This document shows positions 11,150 through 22,274 of a stretch of 64,000 bases of DNA, piece by piece. The stretch is from Acanthochlamys bracteata (Eukaryota > Streptophyta > Magnoliopsida > Pandanales > Velloziaceae). The translations under genes were made by a program, and so were the position numbers. Where the stretch lies: assembly GCA_019914995.1 (NCBI GenBank), contig CM034137.1, positions 7,405,155 to 7,469,154 on the forward strand, read 5' to 3'. The notes under the pieces were generated by a model, which saw only the letters and a program-made list of their open reading frames with translations, did no database searches and was not told where the DNA came from. Position 1 is the stretch's first letter. Each line of letters begins with the position of its first letter.

Positions 11150-12393
11150 TCACAGAATTAAAACACGTTTAAACACAAATTAACACAAACAAAGAAGAAA
11201 CATAGCTCGAAATTAAGCTACAGCCAACCTTATATCGAGCATGGTTCGTGATCAAAATACCCATTCCTCAAAAATTACTTTTAATTCGTGCCAACACAAA
11301 GGAAGAATTCTTCAGCGAGCGCTTTGTGCTGGTTGCACACAAGCAGTTCGATCAAATGCCAAAAAGAAGAAGAAGAAGATAAAGATGATAGTATATAGTT
11401 AATTAGCTAGAATAATGATAGAAGCAGCTGAGAACTTGTGTAAACTTTAGGAATTTCAGTTTGAAAATTTTCAGGTTTTAAAAATAAATTCATTTTTAAT
11501 TATAAAATAATAAAAACTATATATCTATAATTACGTATAATTTATACTTTACAAAATTTCCAAAAAAATTATAAGATAGAAAGCTTATAAGAAAATAAAA
11601 ATAAACATAAAATAGAAAGGAGCCGAGAATTCAACGCCAAACATTTTAACTTCAGTTGAGAACTTTTTAGGGCAGATATTTTTTTATAGTTATATGGTTT
11701 ACATATATTGAATTAAAACAAATCAAAATGCAATTTGGATAAGTAATAACCAACTTCTTAGAAACAGAACCGGACCGGCTAATTCAACCGAAAAAATAAA
11801 AATAAAAAACCGTCTACTTAATTTGAATGAAACCATAATAACTAACCACTAATCGTATGTAGAAAGATGAACCCGCTTTTGTTAGAAAATTAGAAGCTGT
11901 AACGAATTTGGTCTTTTGTTTTTTTAAAAAAATATTTTTCAATCAAATAATATAAGAGCAGGCTTTTGGACTTGGGACAGTTTGAATCAAGTTAAAAGCC
12001 CAAGCCCAATATTGAGCTAATTAAAGATTTTTTAGTTTTCTTTTTATTTTCTTCTTCTGTGTTTTTTGGTCTAGAACATTTCTTTCAAGTCTGCTGAGGT
12101 TCTGGACTGATTGAAGAAGACCCATAACAAATCTAGAGTGATTCCTAAGGTTAGAAAATTGATTCTGTGAAATTTTTTGTTTTTTTATTTGTTAACGAAT
12201 TGATTGATTTCATCGCAATTGTATGTATGGTTCTTGAAATCAGTTTGGGTGTTTTAGCAATTTGGTTCTTGAAATATGTCATTGCTATATATAAAATTTT
12301 TTTTATGAATAATTTCAGCCAGCTGAGTGCTGGCCAAGGTGGATTTAATTGGAGAATCGCAAGGGAATTTGAGAAAGGTTTGATTTGGGAGAG
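11150..12393. other. Intergenic spacer and oligoribonuclease promoter
   Basis: No gene is recognised. The sequence is AT-rich with a short GAA run near 11365. The region from about 12040 is probably the oligoribonuclease promoter and 5' leader. The open frame at 12167-12472 overlaps the first exon in another frame and is not considered coding. Confidence 0.4.
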
Positions 12394-15300
12394 ATGGCTG
12401 CTCTCCTCTCGAACGGATTTGCACTTATTTCGATCGATGATGATGATGATGAGGATGATAGAGAGCTGTTAAACAATCTTTCAGTTGCAAAGGTGGAGAA
12501 GGTTGCTAAGGAGTCAGGTCAGTGCCTTGAATTTCTTTTCAAATTCTTGAGATGCTACTGTACGTATATTTTCTTTAATAAAGGAGCTACTTTTTTGCCC
12601 ATGCTATGTGTATTTTCACTTTTTCAATGTTTTTCACTCTTATGCATAGTGATTACAAAATGTGATACTTATTACCCGGAAAGAGTTCTGTGTCCACTTA
12701 ACCCCCCACAGTCATATCATTATCCTTGTTTTGACACTAAGAAAGCAGTGTTGCAGTCACCCATGTGTACGTGGATTCCATGTTTATGACGTACTCACTC
12801 ATATGGTTATTTTTTGAATATTTGGTCATTCGAACTGCTAGAAAGTGGTACGGAGTTGATTTTGGTTCAGAATGCCATAAATGGTGAGAGGTAGTACAAG
12901 ATAGGATTGCTTTGGAAAAATGACTTCCCTGGTGATGGAGTTATTGTAGGTGCATTTATGATGATGTTTTGTTTTGTGGAAATAATGATGTATCGCTTAA
13001 TACATGCCAACATATTAGCAGATCAATATCTCACTACTCTGGTATTAGTGAAATAAATTTCTCCTTGAGTAAGTTTTCCGGTTGAAGGTAACAGTGAATG
13101 ACTTGATGATATTGCAGGAAAGAAAGTAGAACTAACAAATGGTAGCTTCTCGTCTCCAATAGAAGAATACAAGAATGCCCTTGTATGGATTGACTTGGAA
13201 ATGACAGGTGTGGCTTAAGCTGTAGTGTCTGGAACTGTTGATAAATTGATACATATATTTACTTCCAATGCTGATAATTATTTATGTAGATTATATTGTT
13301 TCATAAACTTCTTATAATTTTCTCAGTATTAGGAGAAATTTCAAAATTTTCTGTTGTACCATTTTGTTAAGATGTTGCGGTAGATTCAAAATGGCTGATT
13401 ATACGCAGTGGAATAGAGGTTTTGTGGCAAAAGACCTAATTTAATCTTGAAGGAAATATCTAATTGGTTTGCCAAGGAAGGTAGTTCAATGTTGACAATT
13501 GAGAAAGCAGGTCTTGCTTTCTTTGCAGGACCCAAAGGGATGCTGTTATTGAAATGTCTTTCCAGGAATATCTTTTGTTGGATGTGATATACTAGGCAAT
13601 CCATAAAGAAGTTTATTCTACTACTGACTAGTTTAATAGTGGGATAACTCATGCTTGATAATGTTAACATATGTTTCTCTCCTCTACCAGAAGGAACAAT
13701 GATTCCTTGTGATGAGACATGTAGTAACTACTGTGTCCTTAACTTTTTTGCACTAACCTTATATGTCTTTAGGTCTGGATGTTGAAGCTGATCGAATATT
13801 AGAGATTGCTTGTGTTATCACCAATGGCATGTTAACGAAGTCAGTCGAGGTAAAAACCTTTACCTAAATATCACACACACACGCACACACACAAACCACA
13901 TTACACACGCAAGCGCACGCAAACACCCAACCAAAAAAAAAATCCCCAATCTTAATTTACTTTCCTCTCATGACGAAGTATTAGATCAAACCAATGAACT
14001 TGTTTAATTGTGAAGCCAGACTATTTAAGCATCATGACTTCTTTAAATCAGGTTTTAAATCAGGTTTCTGCATAACTATTTATCCATTTTGACTCTTATT
14101 AGGGTCCAGATTTGGTAATACATCAGACAAAGGAGTGTTTGGACAAGATGGGGGAGTGGTGCCAAGAGCATCATACACAGAGTGGTTTGTCATTTTATTT
14201 GATTCTATATTACAATTTGCAATTCTGTTCTCTGCTAAATAATTAAAAATGTAACTTGATTTTACTTTTAGGATTGACAGAGGCAGTTCTAAAGAGCACA
14301 ATCACAGAGGAGGAAGCAGAAGAACAGGTTAGCCAGTAATATTCCTCCAATAATAGGATTATGCTATAGGAGTGATAAAAAGTTTATTAATAAAAGGTGG
14401 TAAATTGGGCCTACCATTCAAGCTCCACAGTTGTCTTTAAAGCAATTTGATTTAGTGGTAGTCTCATTGCATATTGTTTATGTTATCAAAAGCGAATTGA
14501 TTTCTGCTTCTGCAGCTATAAACCTCTGCTCAGATGGATACATTCTGATCTTCCCTCTTTGTTAGTTTTAAGAAAAGATTTTCTTTACATTTCTATAATC
14601 TAGCTGAAGCCTGCATTATTTATTATTATACGTACGTCTACATGGTCTGCATGTAGATCCCTGAGATAGCTTTTGCAGCTTCACTATTCATATACAATAG
14701 AATTGCTTAAATGGTTGAACTATGCCCTTTTTTACAAAAAGAATTTGCAATAACCTACTTCACAAGTTAGTTTACCTTTGCCATGTTGGTGGAAAACTAT
14801 TCTACAGTTCTATTGCGACGATGGAACTGTATTAGTAGTGCACAGCTGAAAACACACCATATAGTTTAAAAGCATGATCTAAACATAAAGCATGATAAAC
14901 ATAACAAAGTGCACTCTATCAGTGTTGTTTTTTGCTTTCCTGCATCCATCTTTTTACTCTTCTTTCACTTTCTTCTATTTCTTTACCAAATAAATTGTTT
15001 TTGCTTTTTGCAGGTTATAGCTTTCATAAAGAAATATGTGGGAGAAAGCTCTAAGAAGCCACTTCTGGCTGGAAATTCAGTCTACACTGACTTGTTTTTT
15101 CTGAGGGTTAGTAGGAATATTCATACTTATACTTTAAGCTGAATCCTTTTGCGATTCTATGTAGGAAGCATGTACGGAAAAAGTGAGAAACCTTATAAAG
15201 ATTTATAAATATTAATCCATTATATGTAACTATGAAATTGAGTATTCTTGTTATTGCTTTTCAATGTGTTTTATTCATTAGCCTACCCTTCTTAGTGGGA

Positions 15301-15994
15301 TAAAGGCTTGCTTGTTTTCTTGCAATCTATTTCGGTCTTGCTAAGTAAGCAGATTATCAATTCTTTAGTCTAGGTTATACCTCGAGAATAATGTGACTCA
15401 CTTTTATAGATTTTACATAATGTTTAGATTAAGCTTCTGATGCCTCATTTTTCTTAAGTGGCAAACATTGGAATTGTTGGTAATGGTAGTGTTATTACAG
15501 TTGGAGTATTGGTGTATATATTTCACATCATATGTATGCCTTCTTCTGCTTGGCTTCTGAGCACTTGATCTATTAATGTAAAATGTTTAATTAGTTCTGC
15601 CCTTTTTATTTCATTCGAGTAAATGGATTTCTCTATATATCATGACCTATTTTGCAAGCAGTATAGCGAAATAATTCTCTGTTCACAGAAATATATGCCG
15701 AAGTTGGCAAGCATGTTCAATCATATGCTAGTTGATGTGAGCACTGTCAAAATGTTGCGCATCTTTTGGTATCCTAAAGGTACTCATCCTATTAAATTGC
15801 AGCCGCTGCATGTGAATTTCTCTCATATGTTTTCTTAACATATATGTTTAGAAATTCATGTCGTTTGAAATCCTTCAGAGAAGGTCCCCAAGAAGGAAAG
15901 CACACACAGAGCAATGGATGATATCAGAGAAAGCATAAAGGAACTAAAGTATTACAAGGAGAACATTTTTAGACAGCGAAAACATTCCAGATAG
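12394..15994 (+). CDS. ORN: Oligoribonuclease, DEDDh 3'-5' exonuclease (8 exons)
   Basis: Degrades two- to five-nucleotide RNA leftovers to mononucleotides; eukaryotic homologues (REXO2 type) act in mitochondria and cytosol. Exons: 12394-12517, 13118-13207, 13773-13849, 14103-14184, 14272-14327, 15014-15106, 15689-15779, 15879-15994; 729 nt, 242 residues. Catalytic residues are all present: WIDLEMTG (Asp67, Glu69), AGNSVYTDLFFL (Asp169), and HRAMDDIRES (His214, Asp219), giving the DEDDh signature. DVSTVKMLRIFWYP and KELKYYKENIF also match bacterial Orn closely. The N-terminal 60 residues are an acidic extension with a DDDDDEDD run and not a classical mitochondrial presequence. The ATG at 12394 is used; upstream in-frame sequence begins with TTG, not ATG. 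Confidence 0.93.
13873..13905 (+). repeat. CA-rich microsatellite in oligoribonuclease intron 3
   Basis: An imperfect CA run interrupted by single G and AA changes lies shortly after the intron 3 donor. Confidence 0.7.
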
Positions 15995-17058
15995 TAAGGA
16001 TGATGATCATGAAACCTGTTCACTGTGCTAATCAAATGATTGAAAGTCTAATGGATGCTTCAAAAATTTTGGTGCAGATTGTATCTAAGGCACCACTCCC
16101 TCACGCCACGAATGATATGGTACAGGGATTTGCATTTGAGGAAATTACTTGTTTCGAAAGTTGCGTCTCCTATAATGGAAAATACATGTTCCTTCTTGTG
16201 AAGCGGTGATGCAGCTGTCTTCTCAGTAACTTCCATCTTGATTTTCTATGTACTGGTAACTTGTCATGCAAGAGTTTTTGATATTTGAGGATCTTATGAA
16301 TTGCAAAATGCAATATGTGCAAGTTTGTACCTGAATTCTGGAGGATAATGTACTTGTGTGAAAATTCTGTAAACGTCTTGATTTCAAAGCACATCTTTTG
16401 CTATGTTCTTTTGAGATGAATGTTTGCATCTCCCCAGCATTCGTAAAATAAAATGGTTTTGTTTTATATTGAATTATATTTTGTTTTGTTGATCTAGCGG
16501 TGGTTCAAGTGAATGTAACGTGCCGTGTTACTGCATTAGACAAGTAATACATTGTAATATCAAAAGAATGTAGGAAGTGGAAACAGAAAACCAAACCACT
16601 CTAAATCTTTGCAGTAACACCGAATAGGATACCTTGGACAAACCTTTCTGATACAACTCGACTATTCTAACTAAACTAAGAACTAAACATAATTAAATAA
16701 AAAGAATAAACTTTGTATTTCTTTCATGATTGCATGAGATGCCAAGCACTTTTATTTATAGCTTACCTCTTACCATGTTGATAGGATTCCTAAGCTAACA
16801 AAACTCTATAAAATGAACACTCATACTCAACCACTTGGTTTCCTAATGAAACACAAACTCTTATTGATCGGTTTGATCGGTTTCCTAATGAAACACAAAC
16901 TCCTATCGATTGGTTTCCTAAAGAAACACCAATTCCTATTGATTTTATGATTCTACTAAATCTTCTACATCGTAACATAGACTGGTAACGTAACAAAACC
17001 TTTTATTTCAAACACTAATTAAAACACAGCTATCAAACCCTAATTAATCATGCATCTT
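15995..17058. other. Oligoribonuclease 3' flank and convergent spacer
   Basis: The probable 3' UTR of oligoribonuclease runs from 15995. The short frames here are not conserved-looking. The right half holds an imperfect tandem repeat (16837-16945) and then the 3' end of the minus-strand gene at 17059. Confidence 0.4.
16837..16945. repeat. Imperfect short tandem repeat, three units
   Basis: Three units begin GGTTTCCTAATGAAACACAA at 16837 and 16879 and GGTTTCCTAAAGAAACACCA at 16912. Spacing is 42 then 33 bp, and each unit ends in a CCTAT(T/C)GAT-like word. A GGTTTGATC dinucleotide-scale duplication accounts for part of the length difference. Confidence 0.7.
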
Positions 17059-17520
17059 CTAGTAGTAGTAGTAGTCATGATACTTGTTGTTGTTATGGTT
17101 GTTCCCCTTGTAGGAGATGCTGCTGCTGCTGCTTCCGCCATTGCCGCTGTAGTTGTTGCTGCTTCCGCCATTGACGCCGTAGTTACCGTAGTTGTTGCTG
17201 TTGTAGTCATTGTTGATGGGAAACTTCTCCTCAGCATAGAACTTAGTTTGGTACCCAGTAAACTTGTTACCATAAGTAACATTCTCGTAGCGCCGGCAAT
17301 CTGTTTCAGTGATCTTCTCGGAAGTATTACGGCGGAAGAAGTCGCCACTATTCTTGTCTTCCCATGCGACTCTAGTTCTCTCGTGCTTCGGCGCCGCCGG
17401 CGCCATTACCGTTGTCTCGTACATAGGCACTGCTTTCATGTAGCCGATTCTTCCAACAGTGCTCATCTCCTTTCCCTTGCTGCTGCTGCCGCTGTTGTTG
17501 TTGTTCTTTGATCCCTCCAT
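17059..17520 (-). CDS. Small low-complexity protein of unknown function, intronless
   Basis: I do not recognise this 153-residue protein. Residues 1-20 are Asn/Ser/Gly/Lys-rich. The centre (about 20-100) is more complex and looks genuinely coding, with RIGYMKAVPMYETTV, RRNTSEKITETDCRRYENV and GYQTKFYAEEKFP. The C-terminal 45 residues are Asn/Ser/Gly/Tyr repeats ending in four Tyr. A TATA-like TATTTAA lies about 70 bp upstream of the ATG, as expected for a compact intronless gene. The GCT/GTT-rich opposite strand also stays open over the same span, but it reads as hydrophobic Val/Ala runs and is treated as a shadow. Coding status is likely; function unknown. Confidence 0.62.
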   Translation of the reverse strand: MEGSKNNNNSGSSSKGKEMSTVGRIGYMKAVPMYETTVMAPAAPKHERTRVAWEDKNSGDFFRRNTSEKITETDCRRYENVTYGNKFTGYQTKFYAEEKFPINNDYNSNNYGNYGVNGGSSNNYSGNGGSSSSSISYKGNNHNNNKYHDYYYY

Positions 17521-17588
17521 TGTTTCAAGATCAAGATTTCTTAATTTCTCAGAGTTTAGTTTCAGGAGAATGGTTCGCTAGCTAGGGT

Positions 17589-17595
17589 TTAAATA
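17589..17595 (-). promoter_or_regulatory. TATA-like element of the 17.5-kb gene
   Basis: On the minus strand the sequence CTCTCTATTTAAACCC contains TATTTAA, ending 69 bp before the ATG at 17520. This leaves a plausible leader of about 40 bp. It supports independent transcription of the small gene. Confidence 0.5.
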
Positions 17596-17717
17596 GAGAG
17601 AACAGGCCCACGAAGTATTTGCTGTTCTGTTGAAAAAGATATTATAATATCTATAAAAAAATATCTAATTCTTCCTACTATTAAAATTCAATTATAATAT
17701 TGAGTTTATGTTGGAGT

Positions 17718-18007
17718 CCCGTGTTTTAAATGTCCGTATTTAAGTTTTATGAAAGTGAAAATAAAAATTAAAAGTTTTTAAAAATAAAATAAAAGTGAAG
17801 TTCAAAATTTGTGTTTTAATAATTTTTAAAAATATTAAAAATTAAAAAATATAACTGTATTGAAAAGTATGCAAATAAAAAAATTATAATTGAAATTATG
17901 CATATAAAAATAGAATTTTTAGTTTCTTACGTAATCGAAATATATAAATTATTTAAAACTCAAATTTTGATGAAAAAAAGTAAATTTACGTACGTTTTGA
18001 AACACGC
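17718..18007. mobile_element. MITE of the CGTGTTTTAAA family, copy 1
   Basis: The 290-bp element starts CCGTGTTTTAAATG and ends ACGTTTTGAAACACGC, forming inverted ends of about 12 bp. Its interior aligns along its length with the reverse complement of the element at 24081-24414, sharing AAAATAAAATAAAAGTG and AAAAATTAAAAAATATAA words. A clear target-site duplication was not found. Confidence 0.6.
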
Positions 18008-18766
18008 ACTTGTTTTCACATTTATTAGAGTTCTGGTTATGCTAAAACTTTTTATGTACTTTTGTTTTTGATCTTTTGTTCTCTTAAACATTTATATTTA
18101 TTGATTCATTCAACCACTCAGTACAAGAGTAGTGGGTAAAAAGAAATGCAGAAATTTTTAATAGAAATAATTTTTTGAAGTTAAAGACCTGTACAAGTAA
18201 AAGAACTAAGGAATTATTTACCTGAACTCCAATTAAATGTACTTTGTTCAAATTTATTTTTTATTTTTAATTTATATTTAAATTAAATTAATATAAATTT
18301 TAAATTAATTTTTTGGTAAATTTTGCATTCAAAAATTAAATTTTAAAACTAAAAATTTAATGTTCAAACTCACTTTTTAATACAAATTAAATATAAAAAT
18401 TTATTTTTTATAAAATTCACTTTTAAATAAACTACACACACAAATCATAAAAATAACAAAAGTTTGCAACCATTTCACATTAATTCACCCAAAGAAACTT
18501 AACTAAATTGGAACTTACTGAAAATTCAACTTCAAAAACTATATTAACTAGCACCGAATGAAATAATCGACAGTTGTAGAATGCAGAGATTCAGAATGAA
18601 GAGAAAAGTTCTCCAAGTTCAAGAAGAACTGGCAATTCAACTACATAAACAAATCATACGAGACCCAAAAATAGAGAAAATAACACAAACTCTAACCTTC
18701 CTTCATTCTCTCAAAGGTTATGGCTAAGAATTTAGCTTTCTTTTACGAAAGAAACAAAAGTCTTAC

Positions 18767-19058
18767 CTAAAACAAATTGCGTTCGCGAATTGAGATATGA
18801 ATTCTAACCAAAAAAACCCTAATTAAGTTGAAGAACCCATGCGGAGTGAGTGCGTGAGCAAGAAAAGGGAGAGCGAAGAAGAAACACGCACGCCGGGACA
18901 AGGGATCGCTGCGTGGATGGGGCGGAGCCGAGCGGAGACCTACTAGAGATCAAGTGGGTGCGAGCAAATGAGAAGAAAATTATATACTGTGCAATATTAT
19001 AAATTTAGTAGGATGAAAAGAAGCATTTTTTACTCTTCAAAAATTTTCGCGCGCGAAA
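18767..19058 (-). promoter_or_regulatory. Orphan promoter-like region: E2F palindrome, TATA box and GC-rich leader
   Basis: Read on the minus strand, the order is a perfect 14-bp palindrome TTTCGCGCGCGAAA (19045-19058) holding the E2F consensus TTTCGCGC on both strands. A TATATAA box follows (18980-18986), then a GC- and pyrimidine-rich leader, unusual in this AT-rich neighbourhood, then a strong donor TTTTAG|GTAAGA with the exon ending at 18767. The only ATG in the leader opens a five-codon frame. No coding exon is recognisable downstream before the separate TATA box of the 17.5-kb gene. This may be a non-coding transcript, a distal 5'-UTR exon of that gene, or the promoter of a gene destroyed by the MITEs that fill the interval. 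Confidence 0.5.
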
Positions 19059-19685
19059 CTTTTTATAAGTTCATTTTCTAATTTATAAGTAACAAAAAAA
19101 AGCTACGCTGATTAAACCCGCAAATACCTCGTATCTATTATATGGAGTTCCAAAAAAAACCATCCGAAGAGCACATTTAAATTGCAAAATAGATCTCAAT
19201 AGGTTACATTTAGGAAATACCGGGTCTTCTCTTTTTCTTTTGGATTTTGTTGGAAGTAGACGTCATCACTCATCAGATGTTGTATTATCATAAGAACTAA
19301 GGGCGTTTGTCATCACTTTATCAGAAAATAATTTTTTAATTATATTTTTATAAATATTTAAAAAATTAAAATTTAGAAATTATGAAAAATTTATATATAG
19401 TACAAAATTTTTATTTTTTTTTTTATTTTTTAAATAAAGCTTATTTAGAAAAAATAAAAATATTTTTCGTTTTAATTGTTTAAAATTGAAATAAATTTTG
19501 TAAAATAAAATGAAAAGTAAAGTTTAATGGTTTAAAATTATAACTAAAATATGCAAGCTAAAAGTTAGAGTAAAAATTTAGTGAAATAAAATTTACGTAA
19601 AATAACCTAAACTCAAATAAAAAGAGGAAGTAAAAATTTAGTAGCATTAAAACACGCAAACATGAAGAACGACACTTACGATAAA

Positions 19686-19866
19686 GGAGACATTTAAAGA
19701 GTGCTTAAAACTTGTTTTAAAACTTTTCTAAATTCAAACTTTCTTTTTAATTTTAAAAATAATAAAAATAATATATAATTTATCTATATTTTTAAAATTT
19801 ATAAAATTTTAACGTAAAACTTCTTTAGAATAAAAAATAATATTTTAAGTACCGCCAAATACTCCC
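19686..19866. mobile_element. AT-rich MITE, main family
   Basis: Ends are imperfect inverted repeats: left GGAGACATTTAAAGAGTGCT, right (reverse complement) GGGAGTATTTGGCGGTACTT, both continuing AAAA. The core is the shared AAATTTTAAAAA-type sequence. It is about 181 bp. A related, less well bounded copy starts at 19301 with GGGCGTTTGTCATCAC. Confidence 0.55.
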
Positions 19867-22274
19867 AAAAGATGTATTCATTAACTGTTATACAAAAACA
19901 TTAGAAACTTTGAAATTCATTCGTACAAAGAATACCGTAGAGTAGATTCCATATCCAGCTCACCGATCAGCCAAGCACTGAGGACTAGAAACACGAACGA
20001 AGATGAACAACGGACTTCGAATCAAATCTATATTATCTATCAACAATTGCTAGGCATCCATTACTGCCTTAACCGTAAAGACAGCACCCCTGATCTCGTG
20101 TGCTTGCATCTAACACTGTTGTTCTCCTGCGAAGCATTCACCTGAAATTTGGTTCCTCGGTTGGTTACTTGATTCCTTAGCTTCTTCAAATTCCCTTTCA
20201 ACAGAATCAGCATTCACTATATGCTATCGCTTGCAATTGGTATTTGGCTTCACATTGTCCTGCCATACGAATCTAGAAACAAGGAAAGTGGTCGTAAGAT
20301 ACAAATCAAAACATAATCACAGCACAACATGGAGAACGTGCATGTGCGACAGTAACGACTTTGACCTTGAAGCTCATAGCAGAAAGTTTTGTCGATAACC
20401 ATGTCAGCTTTGGCTCATGCAGCAGCAAATGATTTGTACATGGAAGATGGAACGTAGTTTATGGTTTTAATTGTTATTTTCTTAAATCTGAATGTTCAAT
20501 CACATACAATTGACAAATATCTGCTACCACGAGACAACAAGTAAAACAATGAAAACATGACTTCCGTCGCATATTTATGTCAGAGTATACCTTCAATATA
20601 ATATAATAATATAGACATCATTGCAAAATACATCCAATCTACATGAGTTGATCAAATTCTCATCGCTATTAGCCTATGCAATTTGATGATAAACTTAAAA
20701 CACTCACTTTATTTCTTTACAGATAAACAAACTCTGTAATTTTTTGTTTGCCTGTATTTACCTTAGAGCCAAAGTTGTATATAGAAGGGACATAATCAAC
20801 TACAACCTAGACATCTCATTCTATATATGAAGAAAAAAACACAAGCTCCAATTCATGAGATCATCAACACTTAAAAACATTCCTAATTAGTTATTGCATT
20901 AGCACAGCATGCCGGTTAAAGGTGATTGCAGGCTTCATTTTCAGGGTTCCTTCATAAACAAGGATAGTGAAATGTAAATAACAGCCACTCAAGCAGATTT
21001 CCTTTTGCAATCATTAACTCACACGACGCCACTTCCATGCCTCAACAAAAGAACGTCTCTCTCTACTGACATGTTCGTGAATGTAAACTTAACAAATAGA
21101 TGCACTTTAAAATAAACTAAAGACGTGCACATCCAACAAACTTTACACATGCAAGTTTGCTTTGTCCAACCTTTAAGAGAACATCCTTTCTCTCATCTGT
21201 GATCCATTTATTGACATATTCATGTCATTGAAAAGGGGCAAGGAAATCCTTCACAAACACATTTACCTCGTTTACTCAAAGACTACTATTAAATCTAAAC
21301 AAATGGTGCTGGTCCGGGCTTGAGCAGTTCTTTAGCATATAAGACAGCATTAGTAAAACTTAATTGTGGTAATATTATGCTGGATCACAAGCAGATTCGT
21401 AGACTTGATGTGTTTCCAAGAGCAATAGGATTCATGTGCCAGACCCTACCATTAGATGAAGGCTAGTTGCTGTTATCATTGTTTTAGTTGCTAGAGCAGT
21501 TGACTCTATTGATTTGAACAGTAGTTGGGTTTTGAGACACCTAGGTATCTCTCTCTGTTTCCATCCCAAACTTTCAAGGCTCTAGCGCCTAATAAGTACC
21601 AATTCCATAAAACTCCATCAATAGGTGAGTTCATGGAAATATTATGAAGTAACTAGATTATTGAACTAATAAGAGAATGCCATATATTAGACAGGAAGAA
21701 GTCACATACATTGGCAGGATGTTACTGGTTTAATGATATATTAATGGTAACTCTCATATGATCAACGATTTTATCCTACTTCACAAGTAGGCATTACTAT
21801 GAAAGAGCTCTTAAAAGTCAATGTACATATCGTCAAAATAATATGATATGAACTAAATACAAACTTCTGATGCTACATGGAATTGGCAGTGCATCTCATG
21901 AACCAAGAAGCTGACATAACTGTATAGAGCTCAATAGCAAAGCGCTCATGGACATTAGATAATTCCTTAATATTCTTTCGATGGAGAAAAAGGCCCAGAG
22001 CAAAATTAGATTCCCTACAAGGAGTGGATGGGAACTAGCTTCATCAGAATAGATATAAGCCATAACAATAGGGCAAAAGTGTACTTTATTTGCATAAAAG
22101 TTGTATAAAACAAAACAGTGAGTAGAATCAACCGCTAAAACAGATACGCCAACTAGAATATTTTTGCTTTATAAAAAAGGCAGTCTTCCAAAAGCAATGG
22201 ACCAAAAACCGTCTGCATATTCAAGAACAAAAAAGTAAAATGGAAAGTATAAAGTTTAGATTTTTACCCTAGCT
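19867..22274. other. Long spacer with no recognised gene
   Basis: The last 200 bp or so is probably the BSD gene's 3' UTR. On the minus strand, 20265-20110 reads as a coding-like run (NADSVEREFEEAKESSNQ) ending in a stop, but an in-frame stop lies just upstream and no companion exon was found. The rest looks like anonymous, moderately complex sequence, possibly old retroelement or intron remains. No intact frame is supported. Confidence 0.4.

Noticed and set aside
17050..17511. Open frame on the plus strand opposite the 17.5-kb gene
   Set aside because: It reads mainly as Val/Ala/Leu runs produced by the trinucleotide repeats; the minus strand has the more complex protein and a TATA box.
18839..18946. 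35-codon plus-strand frame in the GC-rich block
   Set aside because: The block is better explained as a minus-strand leader with TATA box and splice donor; the frame has no homologue I know.
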